Origin: UBA5070 sp039798065
Lineage (GTDB): Bacteria; Fibrobacterota; Fibrobacteria; UBA5070
Direction of reading: 5' to 3'
Assembly (NCBI GenBank): GCA_039798065.1
Contig: JBDKGS010000132.1
Coordinates: forward strand, 1-11,437
Length of the DNA: 11,437 nucleotides
Shown here: positions 1 through 6,301 of the stretch, one piece after another
How positions within the stretch are numbered: position 1 is the first letter of the stretch
Layout: each line of letters begins with the position of its first letter
Position numbers and translations under genes: made by a program
Notes under the pieces: model-generated
Told to the model about the DNA's origin: nothing
The model's database searches: none
What the model saw: only the letters and a program-made list of their open reading frames with translations

Positions 1-333
1 TTGCAGATCGTCGAGCAATCCGAAATCGGCGCCGACGACAAACATCTGATCGCCGGTAGCACCCACTTCAACCCGGTCGAGCTGGCCTGCAGTTTCCGCA
101 AACCCGATGGTTCCAGCTATGGGCTGGATGCCTACGTGGATCCGTCTCGGGCGTTTTTGTCGTCCAAGCCATCTCCCGCGGGGGATTTGCGGGTGCTGGA
201 GCGCCCTGGGCTTTGGAACGGTTCCATGGCAAAATGGTGGACCGTTTTCGTGGAAACGCCCGCCGAGACCTTCCTTCCCGCCAAAACCATCTACGATCTG
301 GCGCATCCTTGGCGGTTGAAGGGGAACGACTAG
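1..333 (+). CDS. C-terminal part of an unrecognised protein (probably truncated by window edge)
   Basis: An open frame runs from the first base of the window to a TAG at 331-333, with GC-rich third codon positions as expected for real coding DNA in this genome. The first codon is TTG, but nothing upstream is visible, so it cannot be told whether this is a start or an internal leucine; I treat the gene as partial. The 110 visible residues are soluble-looking with no membrane segment. They contain several Trp/Pro/Gly-rich stretches, such as RPGLWNGSMAKWW near residues 68-80, and end in LKGND. I do not recognise the family and assign no function. It is followed by a 266-base AT-rich promoter region that belongs to the next gene, so it is probably the last gene of its transcription unit. 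Confidence 0.6.
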   Translation: MQIVEQSEIGADDKHLIAGSTHFNPVELACSFRKPDGSSYGLDAYVDPSRAFLSSKPSPAGDLRVLERPGLWNGSMAKWWTVFVETPAETFLPAKTIYDLAHPWRLKGND

Positions 334-377
334 GCTTTCGTGGGTGGGCGTGATTGATCACAATTCGGGCTTCGCAG

Positions 378-440
378 ATGTCAATTCAAGGTGAATCCTT
401 GACATTTTCATCGCTCATTCGCATTTGACAATGTCATTGT
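378..440. promoter_or_regulatory. Candidate activator-binding (enhancer) region of amt1
   Basis: This AT-rich stretch lies 75-140 bp upstream of the amt1 -24 box. It holds an inverted repeat with 7-bp arms (ATGTCAA 378-384, TTGACAT 399-405) and a perfect 11-bp dyad TGACA-A-TGTCA at 426-436. The core TGACAATGTC recurs upstream of amt2 (2233-2242) at nearly the same distance from its -24 box (91 versus 87 bp). That is the position expected of an upstream site for a sigma-54 enhancer-binding protein. The identity of the protein is inference; the sites do not look like the enteric NtrC consensus. Confidence 0.4.
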
Positions 441-460
441 TAATTGTCGAAAGACACTTG

Positions 461-477
461 CTGGCAAATTGACGAAA
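461..477. promoter_or_regulatory. 17-bp element shared with the amt3 upstream region
   Basis: CTGGCAAATTGACGAAA here matches CTGGCAATTTGACGATA at 6121-6137 at 15 of 17 positions. Both copies are on the same strand and upstream of a sigma-54 promoter, 56 and 108 bp before the -24 GG respectively. The difference of 52 bp is about five helical turns. It is probably a binding site for a regulator shared by amt1 and amt3. No equally good copy was seen upstream of amt2. Confidence 0.35.
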
Positions 478-515
478 ATCCCGCCATGTCATTGTGGTAA
501 AGAATGAATTGGCAT

Positions 516-531
516 TGGCATGATTGATGCA
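516..531 (+). promoter_or_regulatory. Sigma-54 (-24/-12) promoter of amt1
   Basis: TGGCATGATTGATGCA matches the RpoN consensus TGGCACG-N4-TTGCW at 6 of 7 and 4 of 5 positions. GG is at 517-518 and GC at 529-530, with exactly ten bases between. The predicted transcript starts near 541-542, giving a leader of about 58 bases before the amt1 ATG. Promoters of this type need an ATP-dependent enhancer-binding protein and often control nitrogen-scavenging genes. Confidence 0.75.
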
Positions 532-599
532 CTAGGGTTTGGTCACGTAGAGATTCGGCCCGAATCCTCCCATACCACCCTTCCACGAAGGATGAGACC

Positions 600-2078
600 A
601 TGCGTTTTGTCACCACGATTCGAACGGCTTGCCTCGCACTTGCGTTGAGCATTGCCGCAGTCCCGGCCTTGGCGGATTCGACCGCTGTCGCCGATACCAC
701 CGTTGCCGATACTGCCGCGGCCATCGCTGCGGCCGCACCGGCAGACGATTCGGCCTTGATCAAGCGAGTCGCTGATCTTGAAGCCTACATCAACAACGTC
801 GCACCCGCCCAATTGACCGGTGTTCCTGGCCCTGGCCACAACGGGTTCATGATGATCTGCGCCGCTTTGGTCTTGTTCATGACCTTGCCCGGCCTGTTCC
901 TGTTCTACGGCGGCTTGGTTCGCTCCAAGAACATCCTTTCCGTGATCGCGCAGTGCTTTGGCATTGCCGGCATGGTGACTTTGCTGTGGTGGGCGGTCGG
1001 ATACTCGCTCACGTTCGAAGGTGGCAATGCCATCATCGGCAGCCTGGACAAGGCCTTCCTGAAAGGTGTCGGCGCTGCGCCCAACACGGGCTACTCGGCC
1101 TGGGTGAGCGAAAGCGTGTTCGCCATGTACCAGTTGATGTTCGCCATCATCACTCCCGCACTGATCCTGGGTGCCATCGCCGAGCGCATGAAGTTCAAGG
1201 CCATCATGCTCTTCGTGTTCCTCTGGATGCTCATCGTGTACTTCCCGCTGGCCCACATGGTCTGGGGTGGAACCGGCCTCATGAACGGTGTCTGGAACGC
1301 ATCGGCTTCCATCAAGGCCATCGACTTTGCAGGCGGCACGGTGGTTCACATGAGCTCGGGTTGGTCGGCGTTGGTCCTCATGCTCATCTTGGGCAAGCGC
1401 AAGGGATTCGGCGCACAGAACTTCGCTCCTCATAGCTTGGTTCTCACCGCCATCGGTACCGGAATGCTCTGGGTTGGCTGGTACGGATTCAACGCCGGCT
1501 CCGCTGTCGCCGCCGACGGTGTCGCTGCCCAGGCCTTCATGACCACCACCCTTGCTACCGGTATCGCCGCCTTCGTCTGGCCCATGCTCGAATGGCTCAA
1601 GACCGGCAAGCCCACCGTCCTGGGCTTCTGCTCGGGTGCCGTTGCTGGCCTGGTTGTGGTCACGCCTGCCACCGGTTTCATCACCGCCACCGGCGCGGTC
1701 ATCATCGGTATCATGGCTGGCATCATTCCGTTCTTCGCTTGCACCAGCATGAAGCACTACTTCAAGTACGACGACGCTTTGGACACCTTCGGTGTGCACG
1801 GTGTGGGCGGAACGCTGGGCGCGCTGCTGACCGGTTTCCTGGCCACCCATGAAGCAAACGCCAACCTCGCCTTGAACCTCAAGGACATCGTGGGCAGCTC
1901 CCTCTGGATCGAACAGCTCAAGGCCATGGGTTTGACCATTGGTCTGTCGGTGGTCGCCACCGTGATCATCGCCTATGTCGTGAAGGCATTGGTCGGTTTG
2001 CGTCCCGACGAAGAAGACGAAGTGACTGGTCTGGACTACGCCGAGCATGGCGAACAGGGCTATCACTACGGCGAATAA
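600..2078 (+). CDS. amt: Ammonium transporter Amt1 (Amt/MEP/Rh family)
   Basis: This is a 492-residue inner-membrane ammonium channel. The ATG at 600 is preceded by AAGGA at 588-592 (7-base spacing). Residues 1-25 form a signal peptide ending ALA. An Ala/Asp/Thr-rich linker and a short helix (ADLEAYINN) follow, and the 11-helix Amt core begins near residue 78 (GPGHNGFMM). Pore residues equivalent to those of E. coli AmtB are present: Y177 and F181 (F103/F107), W222 (W148), D242 (D160), F297 and S301 (F215/S219), and the twin histidines H250 and H400, spaced 150 residues apart as in AmtB. The C-terminus has the conserved GLRPDEEDE-x-GLDYAEHGE cytoplasmic tail, the part that contacts P-II proteins in AmtB. 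It has its own sigma-54 promoter and terminator, so it is probably monocistronic and induced under nitrogen limitation. It is a close paralogue of Amt3 (6302-7780), which has the same length. Confidence 0.96.
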   Translation: MRFVTTIRTACLALALSIAAVPALADSTAVADTTVADTAAAIAAAAPADDSALIKRVADLEAYINNVAPAQLTGVPGPGHNGFMMICAALVLFMTLPGLFLFYGGLVRSKNILSVIAQCFGIAGMVTLLWWAVGYSLTFEGGNAIIGSLDKAFLKGVGAAPNTGYSAWVSESVFAMYQLMFAIITPALILGAIAERMKFKAIMLFVFLWMLIVYFPLAHMVWGGTGLMNGVWNASASIKAIDFAGGTVVHMSSGWSALVLMLILGKRKGFGAQNFAPHSLVLTAIGTGMLWVGWYGFNAGSAVAADGVAAQAFMTTTLATGIAAFVWPMLEWLKTGKPTVLGFCSGAVAGLVVVTPATGFITATGAVIIGIMAGIIPFFACTSMKHYFKYDDALDTFGVHGVGGTLGALLTGFLATHEANANLALNLKDIVGSSLWIEQLKAMGLTIGLSVVATVIIAYVVKALVGLRPDEEDEVTGLDYAEHGEQGYHYGE

Positions 2079-2152
2079 CTCGAGACATTTTGTTTGATCC
2101 ACATCCTTCGAGAAATCGTGCCAGGGTGTGGATCTGCGAAATCTCCCATTCG

Positions 2153-2194
2153 ACCCTTCATGCGGAACGGCCAAATCCGCAGGAAGGGTTTTTT
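2153..2194 (+). terminator. Intrinsic terminator of amt1
   Basis: ACCCTTC (2153-2159) pairs with GAAGGGT (2183-2189). Inside it, TGCGGA (2161-2166) pairs with TCCGCA (2176-2181), with a single A/G mismatch between the two stem parts and a 9-base loop. A run of six T (2189-2194) follows at once. It lies 75 bases after the amt1 stop and separates amt1 from amt2 transcriptionally. Confidence 0.88.
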
Positions 2195-2232
2195 CGTTTC
2201 TCCAATTCTCTGTCACTTGCATCTGACGTGGG

Positions 2233-2280
2233 TGACAATGTCGCTAGAGGCGTGGACAGAATTAGACAAATAGGTCTGTC
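2233..2280. promoter_or_regulatory. Candidate activator-binding region of amt2
   Basis: TGACAATGTC at 2233-2242 is identical to a 10-base core upstream of amt1 (426-435). It is followed by nested inverted repeats: GACAG 2255-2259 with CTGTC 2276-2280, and AGAC 2264-2267 with GTCT 2274-2277. All lie 40-90 bp upstream of the amt2 -24 box, a normal position for an enhancer-binding protein. Assignment of a regulator is inference. Confidence 0.35.
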
Positions 2281-2318
2281 ATCGTGAGGATGTATTCGTT
2301 CACGGGCGCAATCACGGA

Positions 2319-2334
2319 TGGCACGACAGATGCT
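2319..2334 (+). promoter_or_regulatory. Sigma-54 (-24/-12) promoter of amt2
   Basis: TGGCACGACAGATGCT matches all seven -24 consensus positions (TGGCACG) and four of five at -12. GG is at 2320-2321 and GC at 2332-2333, with exactly ten bases between. The predicted start is near 2344. Confidence 0.8.
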
Positions 2335-2414
2335 TTAGTCGGCTATTGGAAAGGCACACGTCAACCGGGTGCTCGTCGTAAAATCCAAACACACCTCGAT
2401 AGGGAGGGGCCGAC

Positions 2415-3974
2415 ATGCTTCGCTGGATCACCCATCATCGCCGCTGGTTCGTCAGCGCCGTCGCAACCACCATGCTCTTGGCAACGGGAAGTTTGGCCGC
2501 GACGGACACTGCCGCCGTTGCCGATACCGCCACCACCGTCGCCGCAGCGATCGATTCGGCCAAGACCGATACCGCCGCCGCCTCTCTTTTGCCCTCCCTG
2601 TCGGCGCTGTCCGATCTCCGTGTGGGATTGGACACGGTCTGGGTCCTGGTTGCAGGCATGCTCGTCTTCTTCATGAACCTTGGCTTCGCCTTGGTCGAGT
2701 CGGGTCTGGCGCGCGCCAAAAACTGCGTGAACATCCTGGCGAAGAACTTCATTGTTTTTGCCGCTTCCACGATCTCCTTCTTCGTTCTGGGTTGGGGCCT
2801 GATGTTCGGCGACGGCAACCTGTGGGTGGGCTTGCAAGGCTTGTGGTTCGTGTCGGGTGCCGACAACTCGCCGTCCTTGGGCGCGGCTTATGCTGCCATG
2901 AACCCCTTCAACACGACTGTGTACGAGGGCGTTTACAGCTCCATCAACTGGACCCCGGTCCCGCTTTGGGCCAAATTCTTCTTCCAGCTCGTGTTCGCCG
3001 GTACCGCTGCCACCATCGTGTCGGGTGCCGTCGCGGAGCGCATCAAATTCAGCTCGTTCTTGATCTTCTCGTTCCTTCTCGTGGCGTTTGTTTACCCCAT
3101 CTCCGGACACTGGATCTGGGGCGGCGGCATTCTAGGTGCCACACCGGGTGAGTCTGGCTTGGCTGCGTTTTTTGGTAACTTCCGCGACTTCGCTGGCTCC
3201 ACCGTGGTTCACTCGGTTGGTGGATGGGCTGCTTTGGCGGGCGTTATTGTCCTTGGGCCTCGTATCGGCAAGTTCGTAAATGGCAAGGTGCATCCCATCC
3301 CAGGCCACAACATGACCTCGGCTGCCACCGGCGTGCTCGTTCTCTGGCTGGGCTGGTTCGGATTCAACCCAGGCTCCACCATGTCGGCGGGCAACGGCTA
3401 TGCCATCGCCCACGTGTTGGTGAACACCAACATCGCTGCTGCAACAGGTGCCTTGGGTGCACTGATCGCCGCCTGGATCCTGCTCAAGAAGCCTGATCTC
3501 TCCATGATCCTCAACGGCTGCCTTGCCGGACTTGTGGCTGTCACCGCGCCTTGCGCTTTCGTGAGCATTCCTGCAGGTGCCTTGATCGGATTCATCGGCG
3601 GTATTCTTGCCGTGTTCCTGGTTCTCTTCTTCGACAAGATGAAGATCGACGATCCGGTTGGCGCGTTGGCTGTCCATCTGGGCAACGGCATCTGGGGCAC
3701 CTTGGCTCTGGGCATCTTCTACAGCAAGGAAGTCGCCACCAGCGTTGCCGCCTTGGACACCGGACTTTCGAACGGTGCGCAGTTTGTGCAGCAACTGAAG
3801 GGCGTGGTGCTTGTGGCTGGTTGGGCCTTTGGCCTATCCATGATCTTCTGGCTGATTCTCAAGTACACCATGGGGATCCGCGTCTCAGCCGAAGAGGAAA
3901 TCGAAGGCCTCGACGCTGGCGAACACGGCAACCATGCCTACCCCGATTTCCAGAGCTCCAACGTCCATAGCTGA
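2415..3974 (+). CDS. amt: Ammonium transporter Amt2 (Amt/MEP/Rh family, second subclade)
   Basis: This is a 519-residue inner-membrane ammonium channel. The ATG follows a strong purine-rich ribosome site (AGGGAGGGG, 2401-2409). Residues 1 to about 28 form a signal peptide (ends SLAA). An Asp/Thr/Ala-rich linker resembles that of Amt1 although the cores differ. The core begins near residue 70 (LDTVWVLVAGMLVFFMNLGFALVE read in parts) and carries the LVESGLARAKN helix of the cyanobacterial/plant AMT1-like clade, unlike Amt1 and Amt3. Pore residues are intact: FQLVF (Phe gate), W in GHWIWGGG, D258, H266, GFNPGS, and the second histidine H421 in AVHLGNG. The tail ends with GIRVSAEEEIEGLDAGEHG, the conserved Amt C-terminal region. 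It is transcribed from its own sigma-54 promoter. The two histidines are 155 residues apart, a little wider than in AmtB. Confidence 0.95.
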   Translation: MLRWITHHRRWFVSAVATTMLLATGSLAATDTAAVADTATTVAAAIDSAKTDTAAASLLPSLSALSDLRVGLDTVWVLVAGMLVFFMNLGFALVESGLARAKNCVNILAKNFIVFAASTISFFVLGWGLMFGDGNLWVGLQGLWFVSGADNSPSLGAAYAAMNPFNTTVYEGVYSSINWTPVPLWAKFFFQLVFAGTAATIVSGAVAERIKFSSFLIFSFLLVAFVYPISGHWIWGGGILGATPGESGLAAFFGNFRDFAGSTVVHSVGGWAALAGVIVLGPRIGKFVNGKVHPIPGHNMTSAATGVLVLWLGWFGFNPGSTMSAGNGYAIAHVLVNTNIAAATGALGALIAAWILLKKPDLSMILNGCLAGLVAVTAPCAFVSIPAGALIGFIGGILAVFLVLFFDKMKIDDPVGALAVHLGNGIWGTLALGIFYSKEVATSVAALDTGLSNGAQFVQQLKGVVLVAGWAFGLSMIFWLILKYTMGIRVSAEEEIEGLDAGEHGNHAYPDFQSSNVHS

Positions 3975-4093
3975 TTCTTCTCAGGTCTGAAATCTCGCAG
4001 CACCGCTGCGGGGAGTGTTTATTCTCGGTGAGATCGGGTGGTCGGGAGAATTCCTCGACCGCCTGTCGATCGCCAATTGCCATCATCCCAATG

Positions 4094-4122
4094 CCCGGTC
4101 GGGTTTCACCACGGCCGGGTTT
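4094..4122 (+). terminator. Probable terminator of amt2
   Basis: CCCGGTCG (4094-4101) pairs with CGGCCGGG (4112-4119) through eight pairs including one G-T wobble, around a 10-base loop. TTT and a weak, broken T-rich stretch follow. It lies 120 bases after the amt2 stop, in the gap between convergent genes. The short T tract lowers confidence. Confidence 0.5.
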
Positions 4123-4229
4123 ATCGTTTCTTGGAACGCTGAAACGGTGGGGTCGCACCCCAGCGGCGCAGTCGCGATGAAAACGCCGGGCTGCGGAGCT
4201 CCGGTCGCGGGTTGACAACGATTGTTGCG

Positions 4230-4610
4230 TCAGTTCTTGTCTACTCGTAGCTTCAGGAATTCGTCGTACGGGGTTTTGCCGCGTGCCAACAAGGTGGCCA
4301 GGTATAACACGGGCAGAACGAAGATGGGGAGCGACAGAAAACGGATGGCCTCGCGCGCCATGCCTCGACCGATGCCGGGTTTGCCACCCGAATCCTTGGT
4401 AACGTTCAGGGAGAAGATTCGTTTGCCCGGGGTGTATCCCAAACGCCCCACCAGCCCACCCAAGAGGCCGATCATGGGAAGGCTTGCGACCGGCCAGGAA
4501 ATGAGGGAGTTGGTCATGGCCGCCGCCGAGGGTTCCAGGGCCGAAGCTGAAATCGCGACCAAAAGAGCGTCTGTGGCAAAGGCGCCGAGGCGCCTTGGTA
4601 GCAGAGTCAT
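4230..4610 (-). CDS. RDD family small membrane protein
   Basis: This is a 126-residue protein. The N-terminus has the RDD signature, with Arg and Asp in the first helix (RRLGAFATDALL, residues 6-17). A second hydrophobic segment runs at about 42-60, and GYTPGKR (58-64) is the typical motif before the loop. The last hydrophobic helix is at about 91-108 (LPIFVLPVLYLATLLA). RDD proteins are short polytopic membrane proteins, mostly of unknown function; a few have been linked to ion/proton exchange and stress tolerance. It lies 52 bases downstream of the antiporter gene on the same strand, so the two are probably co-transcribed, which suggests an ion-homeostasis role (inference). The ATG at 4608-4610 has only a weak purine-rich ribosome site. 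Confidence 0.82.
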   Translation of the reverse strand: MTLLPRRLGAFATDALLVAISASALEPSAAAMTNSLISWPVASLPMIGLLGGLVGRLGYTPGKRIFSLNVTKDSGGKPGIGRGMAREAIRFLSLPIFVLPVLYLATLLARGKTPYDEFLKLRVDKN

Positions 4611-4624
4611 GGGCTCACTTTCGC

Positions 4625-4666
4625 GCCAAGGGCGCTTGGCTTGCTGAAGAAGGAATTCCTCTTCAG
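4625..4666 (-). other. Two tandem hairpins between antiporter and RDD gene
   Basis: GCCAAG/CTTGGC (4625-4630 with 4635-4640, 4-base loop) and CTGAAGA/TCTTCAG (outer arms of 4644-4666) lie one after the other. The second overlaps the antiporter stop codon at 4663-4665. Neither is followed by a T run on either strand, so they do not look like ordinary terminators. They may adjust expression of the downstream RDD gene or stabilise the upstream message (inference). Confidence 0.4.
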
Positions 4667-6000
4667 AAATACATCACTGTGATCAGCGCGAAGAGCGGGA
4701 TCAGAATGGCGCCCGACCAAGCTAGGTACCCGAAGAAGGACGGCATGTCGACACCCGATTCTTCCGCGATGTTGCGCACCAGGAAATTGGGGGCGTTCCC
4801 GATGTAGGAGTTGGCGCCCATGAAGACCGCGCCACAGGATATGGCCAGGAGGGTTTGGGCTCCGGCGTCGAGCAGATGCGGCAGGGCTTCTTTGCCACCT
4901 GCCACATGGAAGAAGAGCAGGTAGGTGGGAGCGTTGTCCAAGAAGCTCGACAGTGCGCCAGCCGCCCAGAAATATTGGGCGGGCGAACGAACAGCCTGGA
5001 GCAGCCAGCCCATCGGGCCCGATTCGCCTTGGTGCAACAGGCCCATCACGGGTATGAGGGTCACAAAAATCCCTGCGAACAATTTCGCCACCTCTTCGAC
5101 GGGGCCCCAGGTGAAGTTGTTGGCCTCGCGAATTTCTGGCTTGGTGATGCGCAGCGAAAGTGCGGCCAAGCAGACGATGGCCAAGTCCCGCCCAAGCCCC
5201 ACCCAGGTCAAAAGCACTTGGTGCTTGCCGTGATCGATCAGTAGAAGTCCGTCGGTGTAGCCCGAAAGCAGGCCGCTCACGATCACGCAGCCCACGATGC
5301 TGATGAGCAGCAGGATGTTGGGCCTTCCTTCGAGACCGAAGCCAAGCTTGCTACCGGGAGGGGTCGCGCCTTTCGCCAAGGCCTTTTTCCAGTGGTAGGT
5401 GTCGATCGCGAAGTGAACACCCAGCAAAATGATGGTGCACGTGAGCATGGCGGGCAATGCGTGCAGGGTCCAGAAGAACGGGACGCCCTGGAGGAATCCA
5501 AGGAACAGCGGCGGGTCGCCGATGGGAGATAGGCTGCCGCCGATATTGGATACCAGGAAAATGAAGAAGATCACGGAGTGCACGCGAACGCTGCGGGTAC
5601 GAAGTCCATGCAGGAAGGGGCGGATCAGCACGATGCTGGCCCCGGTCGTGCCCAATACCGATGCGAGCAGGGCGCCGATGGCAAGAAACGAGGTTGTTCG
5701 CAGTGGCGTGCCGGTGAGCTCCCCTTTGACCAGAATGCCGCCCGCCACGGTGTAGAGGCTGGCGACCAGGATCAGGAAAGGCATGTACTCGACCAGCGCG
5801 GTGTGGATCAGTTCAGCAAAGGCATCGGGGCCACCCGCTCCGATGGCGATCGGCAGCCAAGCCAGCAGGGCCCAAAGAGCCGCGATTTTGCCGAAGTTGT
5901 GCTCCCAAAACTTGGGTGTCAACAGGGGGAGAGTGGCGATGGAGAGGAGTAGTCCTGCGAATGGCAGGGCACCGGCGAATGGACTGATGGATTGGAGCAT
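4663..6000 (-). CDS. Na+/H+ antiporter, NhaD/CitMHS-like (ion transporter superfamily)
   Basis: This is a 445-residue polytopic membrane protein with about 11-12 hydrophobic segments. Hallmarks of the NhaD-type/citrate-arsenite ion transporter group are NIGGSLSPIGDPPLFLGF (about 150-167), and in the second half LDNAPTYLLFF (about 352-363) and GANSYIGNAPN (about 394-404). This is the pair of re-entrant NxGxxxxxGxP and DNxP motifs expected from the internal repeat. The likely role is exchange of cytoplasmic Na+ (or Li+) for protons; an organic-anion or arsenite substrate cannot be excluded from sequence. The ATG at 5998-6000 has TAGGAAAG just upstream on the minus strand. It is divergent from amt3 over 301 bases and probably heads an operon with the RDD gene. 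Confidence 0.88.
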   Translation of the reverse strand: MLQSISPFAGALPFAGLLLSIATLPLLTPKFWEHNFGKIAALWALLAWLPIAIGAGGPDAFAELIHTALVEYMPFLILVASLYTVAGGILVKGELTGTPLRTTSFLAIGALLASVLGTTGASIVLIRPFLHGLRTRSVRVHSVIFFIFLVSNIGGSLSPIGDPPLFLGFLQGVPFFWTLHALPAMLTCTIILLGVHFAIDTYHWKKALAKGATPPGSKLGFGLEGRPNILLLISIVGCVIVSGLLSGYTDGLLLIDHGKHQVLLTWVGLGRDLAIVCLAALSLRITKPEIREANNFTWGPVEEVAKLFAGIFVTLIPVMGLLHQGESGPMGWLLQAVRSPAQYFWAAGALSSFLDNAPTYLLFFHVAGGKEALPHLLDAGAQTLLAISCGAVFMGANSYIGNAPNFLVRNIAEESGVDMPSFFGYLAWSGAILIPLFALITVMYF

Positions 6001-6120
6001 GCTTTCCTATTTACTGACCGGGGAACGGATCTGCATTCGTTTCTGCAGTTCCGCGAAAAAATCGACAATTGTGTCTGTGATGATCCATGGCAGGAGCGAA
6101 TACTGTCAAAGCAAATTGAG

Positions 6121-6160
6121 CTGGCAATTTGACGATACCACCATCAGATCTGACAATTGA
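6121..6160. promoter_or_regulatory. Candidate activator-binding elements of amt3
   Basis: CTGGCAATTTGACGATA (6121-6137) matches the amt1 upstream element at 461-477 at 15 of 17 positions. TGACAAT at 6151-6157 is shared with amt1 (426) and amt2 (2233) and lies 78 bp before the -24 GG, against 91 and 87 bp for the others. A common enhancer-binding protein for the three promoters is inferred. Confidence 0.38.
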
Positions 6161-6227
6161 CGTCTTGAATTTTCCAATTCTATTGGGTCAGACAAAAGAA
6201 GGGCTTAATTCTCTAAAAATGACAAAT

Positions 6228-6243
6228 TGGCGCGCAATTTGCT
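6228..6243 (+). promoter_or_regulatory. Sigma-54 (-24/-12) promoter of amt3
   Basis: TGGCGCGCAATTTGCT matches the RpoN consensus at six of seven -24 positions and all five -12 positions (TTGCT). GG is at 6229-6230 and GC at 6241-6242, with exactly ten bases between. The predicted start is near 6253, leaving a leader of about 49 bases. Confidence 0.8.
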
Positions 6244-6246
6244 AAA

Positions 6247-6263
6247 GTGTCGCTGATCGACAC
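6247..6263 (+). promoter_or_regulatory. Dyad over the predicted amt3 transcription start
   Basis: GTGTCG (6247-6252) and CGACAC (6258-6263) form a perfect 6-bp inverted repeat with a 5-base centre. It lies immediately downstream of the -12 box and spans the predicted start near 6253. It could be an operator for a repressor or simply a 5' hairpin in the transcript. Amt1 and amt2 have no obvious counterpart. Confidence 0.3.
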
Positions 6264-6301
6264 TATTGTCAGTGCTGATTTGTCATTCGAGGAAAGCGCA
6301 A

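Larger units (their letters stand above)
2079..2414 (+). other. Intergenic region amt1-amt2 (336 bases, no gene)
   Basis: I see no convincing gene here; the short open frames lack ribosome sites and codon bias. It holds the amt1 terminator (2153-2194), a patch of TGACA/TGTCA-type motifs at 2210-2280, the amt2 sigma-54 promoter (2319-2334) and a leader of about 70 bases before the amt2 start. Confidence 0.8.
6001..6301. other. Divergent intergenic region, antiporter / amt3 (301 bases, no gene)
   Basis: The region is markedly AT-rich compared with the genes and holds no convincing coding frame. It must carry the minus-strand promoter of the antiporter, for which no clear -10/-35 was found. On the plus strand it holds several TGACAATT/CAATTTGACG elements (6063-6163), the sigma-54 promoter of amt3 (6228-6243) and a dyad at its start site (6247-6263). 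Confidence 0.8.

Noticed and set aside
399..448. Possible sigma-70 promoters at TTGACA 399-404 or 425-430
   Set aside because: No acceptable -10 hexamer lies 16-18 bases downstream of either. The hexamers are better explained as parts of the repeated TGACA/TGTCA elements.
543..2222. 559-codon open frame antisense to amt1
   Set aside because: Composition is Asp/His/Gly/Glu-rich without any domain, and it mirrors amt1 codon by codon. A similar antisense frame (6269-7855) lies opposite the paralogue amt3, as expected from shared codon bias.
2284..2676. Small plus-strand open frame over the amt2 promoter and 5' end
   Set aside because: It spans the sigma-54 promoter and overlaps amt2 out of frame, with a low-complexity Pro/Arg/Ser product.
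3975..4229. Possible RNA element or small gene between amt2 and the RDD gene (short inverted repeats ATTCTC/GAGAAT at 4021 and 4046, GCAGC/GCTGC at 3997)
   Set aside because: Stems are short with long loops or isolated, no riboswitch core was recognised and the short frames lack start signals. Only the hairpin at 4094-4122 is kept, as a probable terminator.
6266..6301. Upstream GTG start for Amt3
   Set aside because: It has no ribosome site, lies just 13 bases after the predicted transcription start, and would add 12 residues before a normal signal peptide. ATG 6302 has GAGGAAAG.
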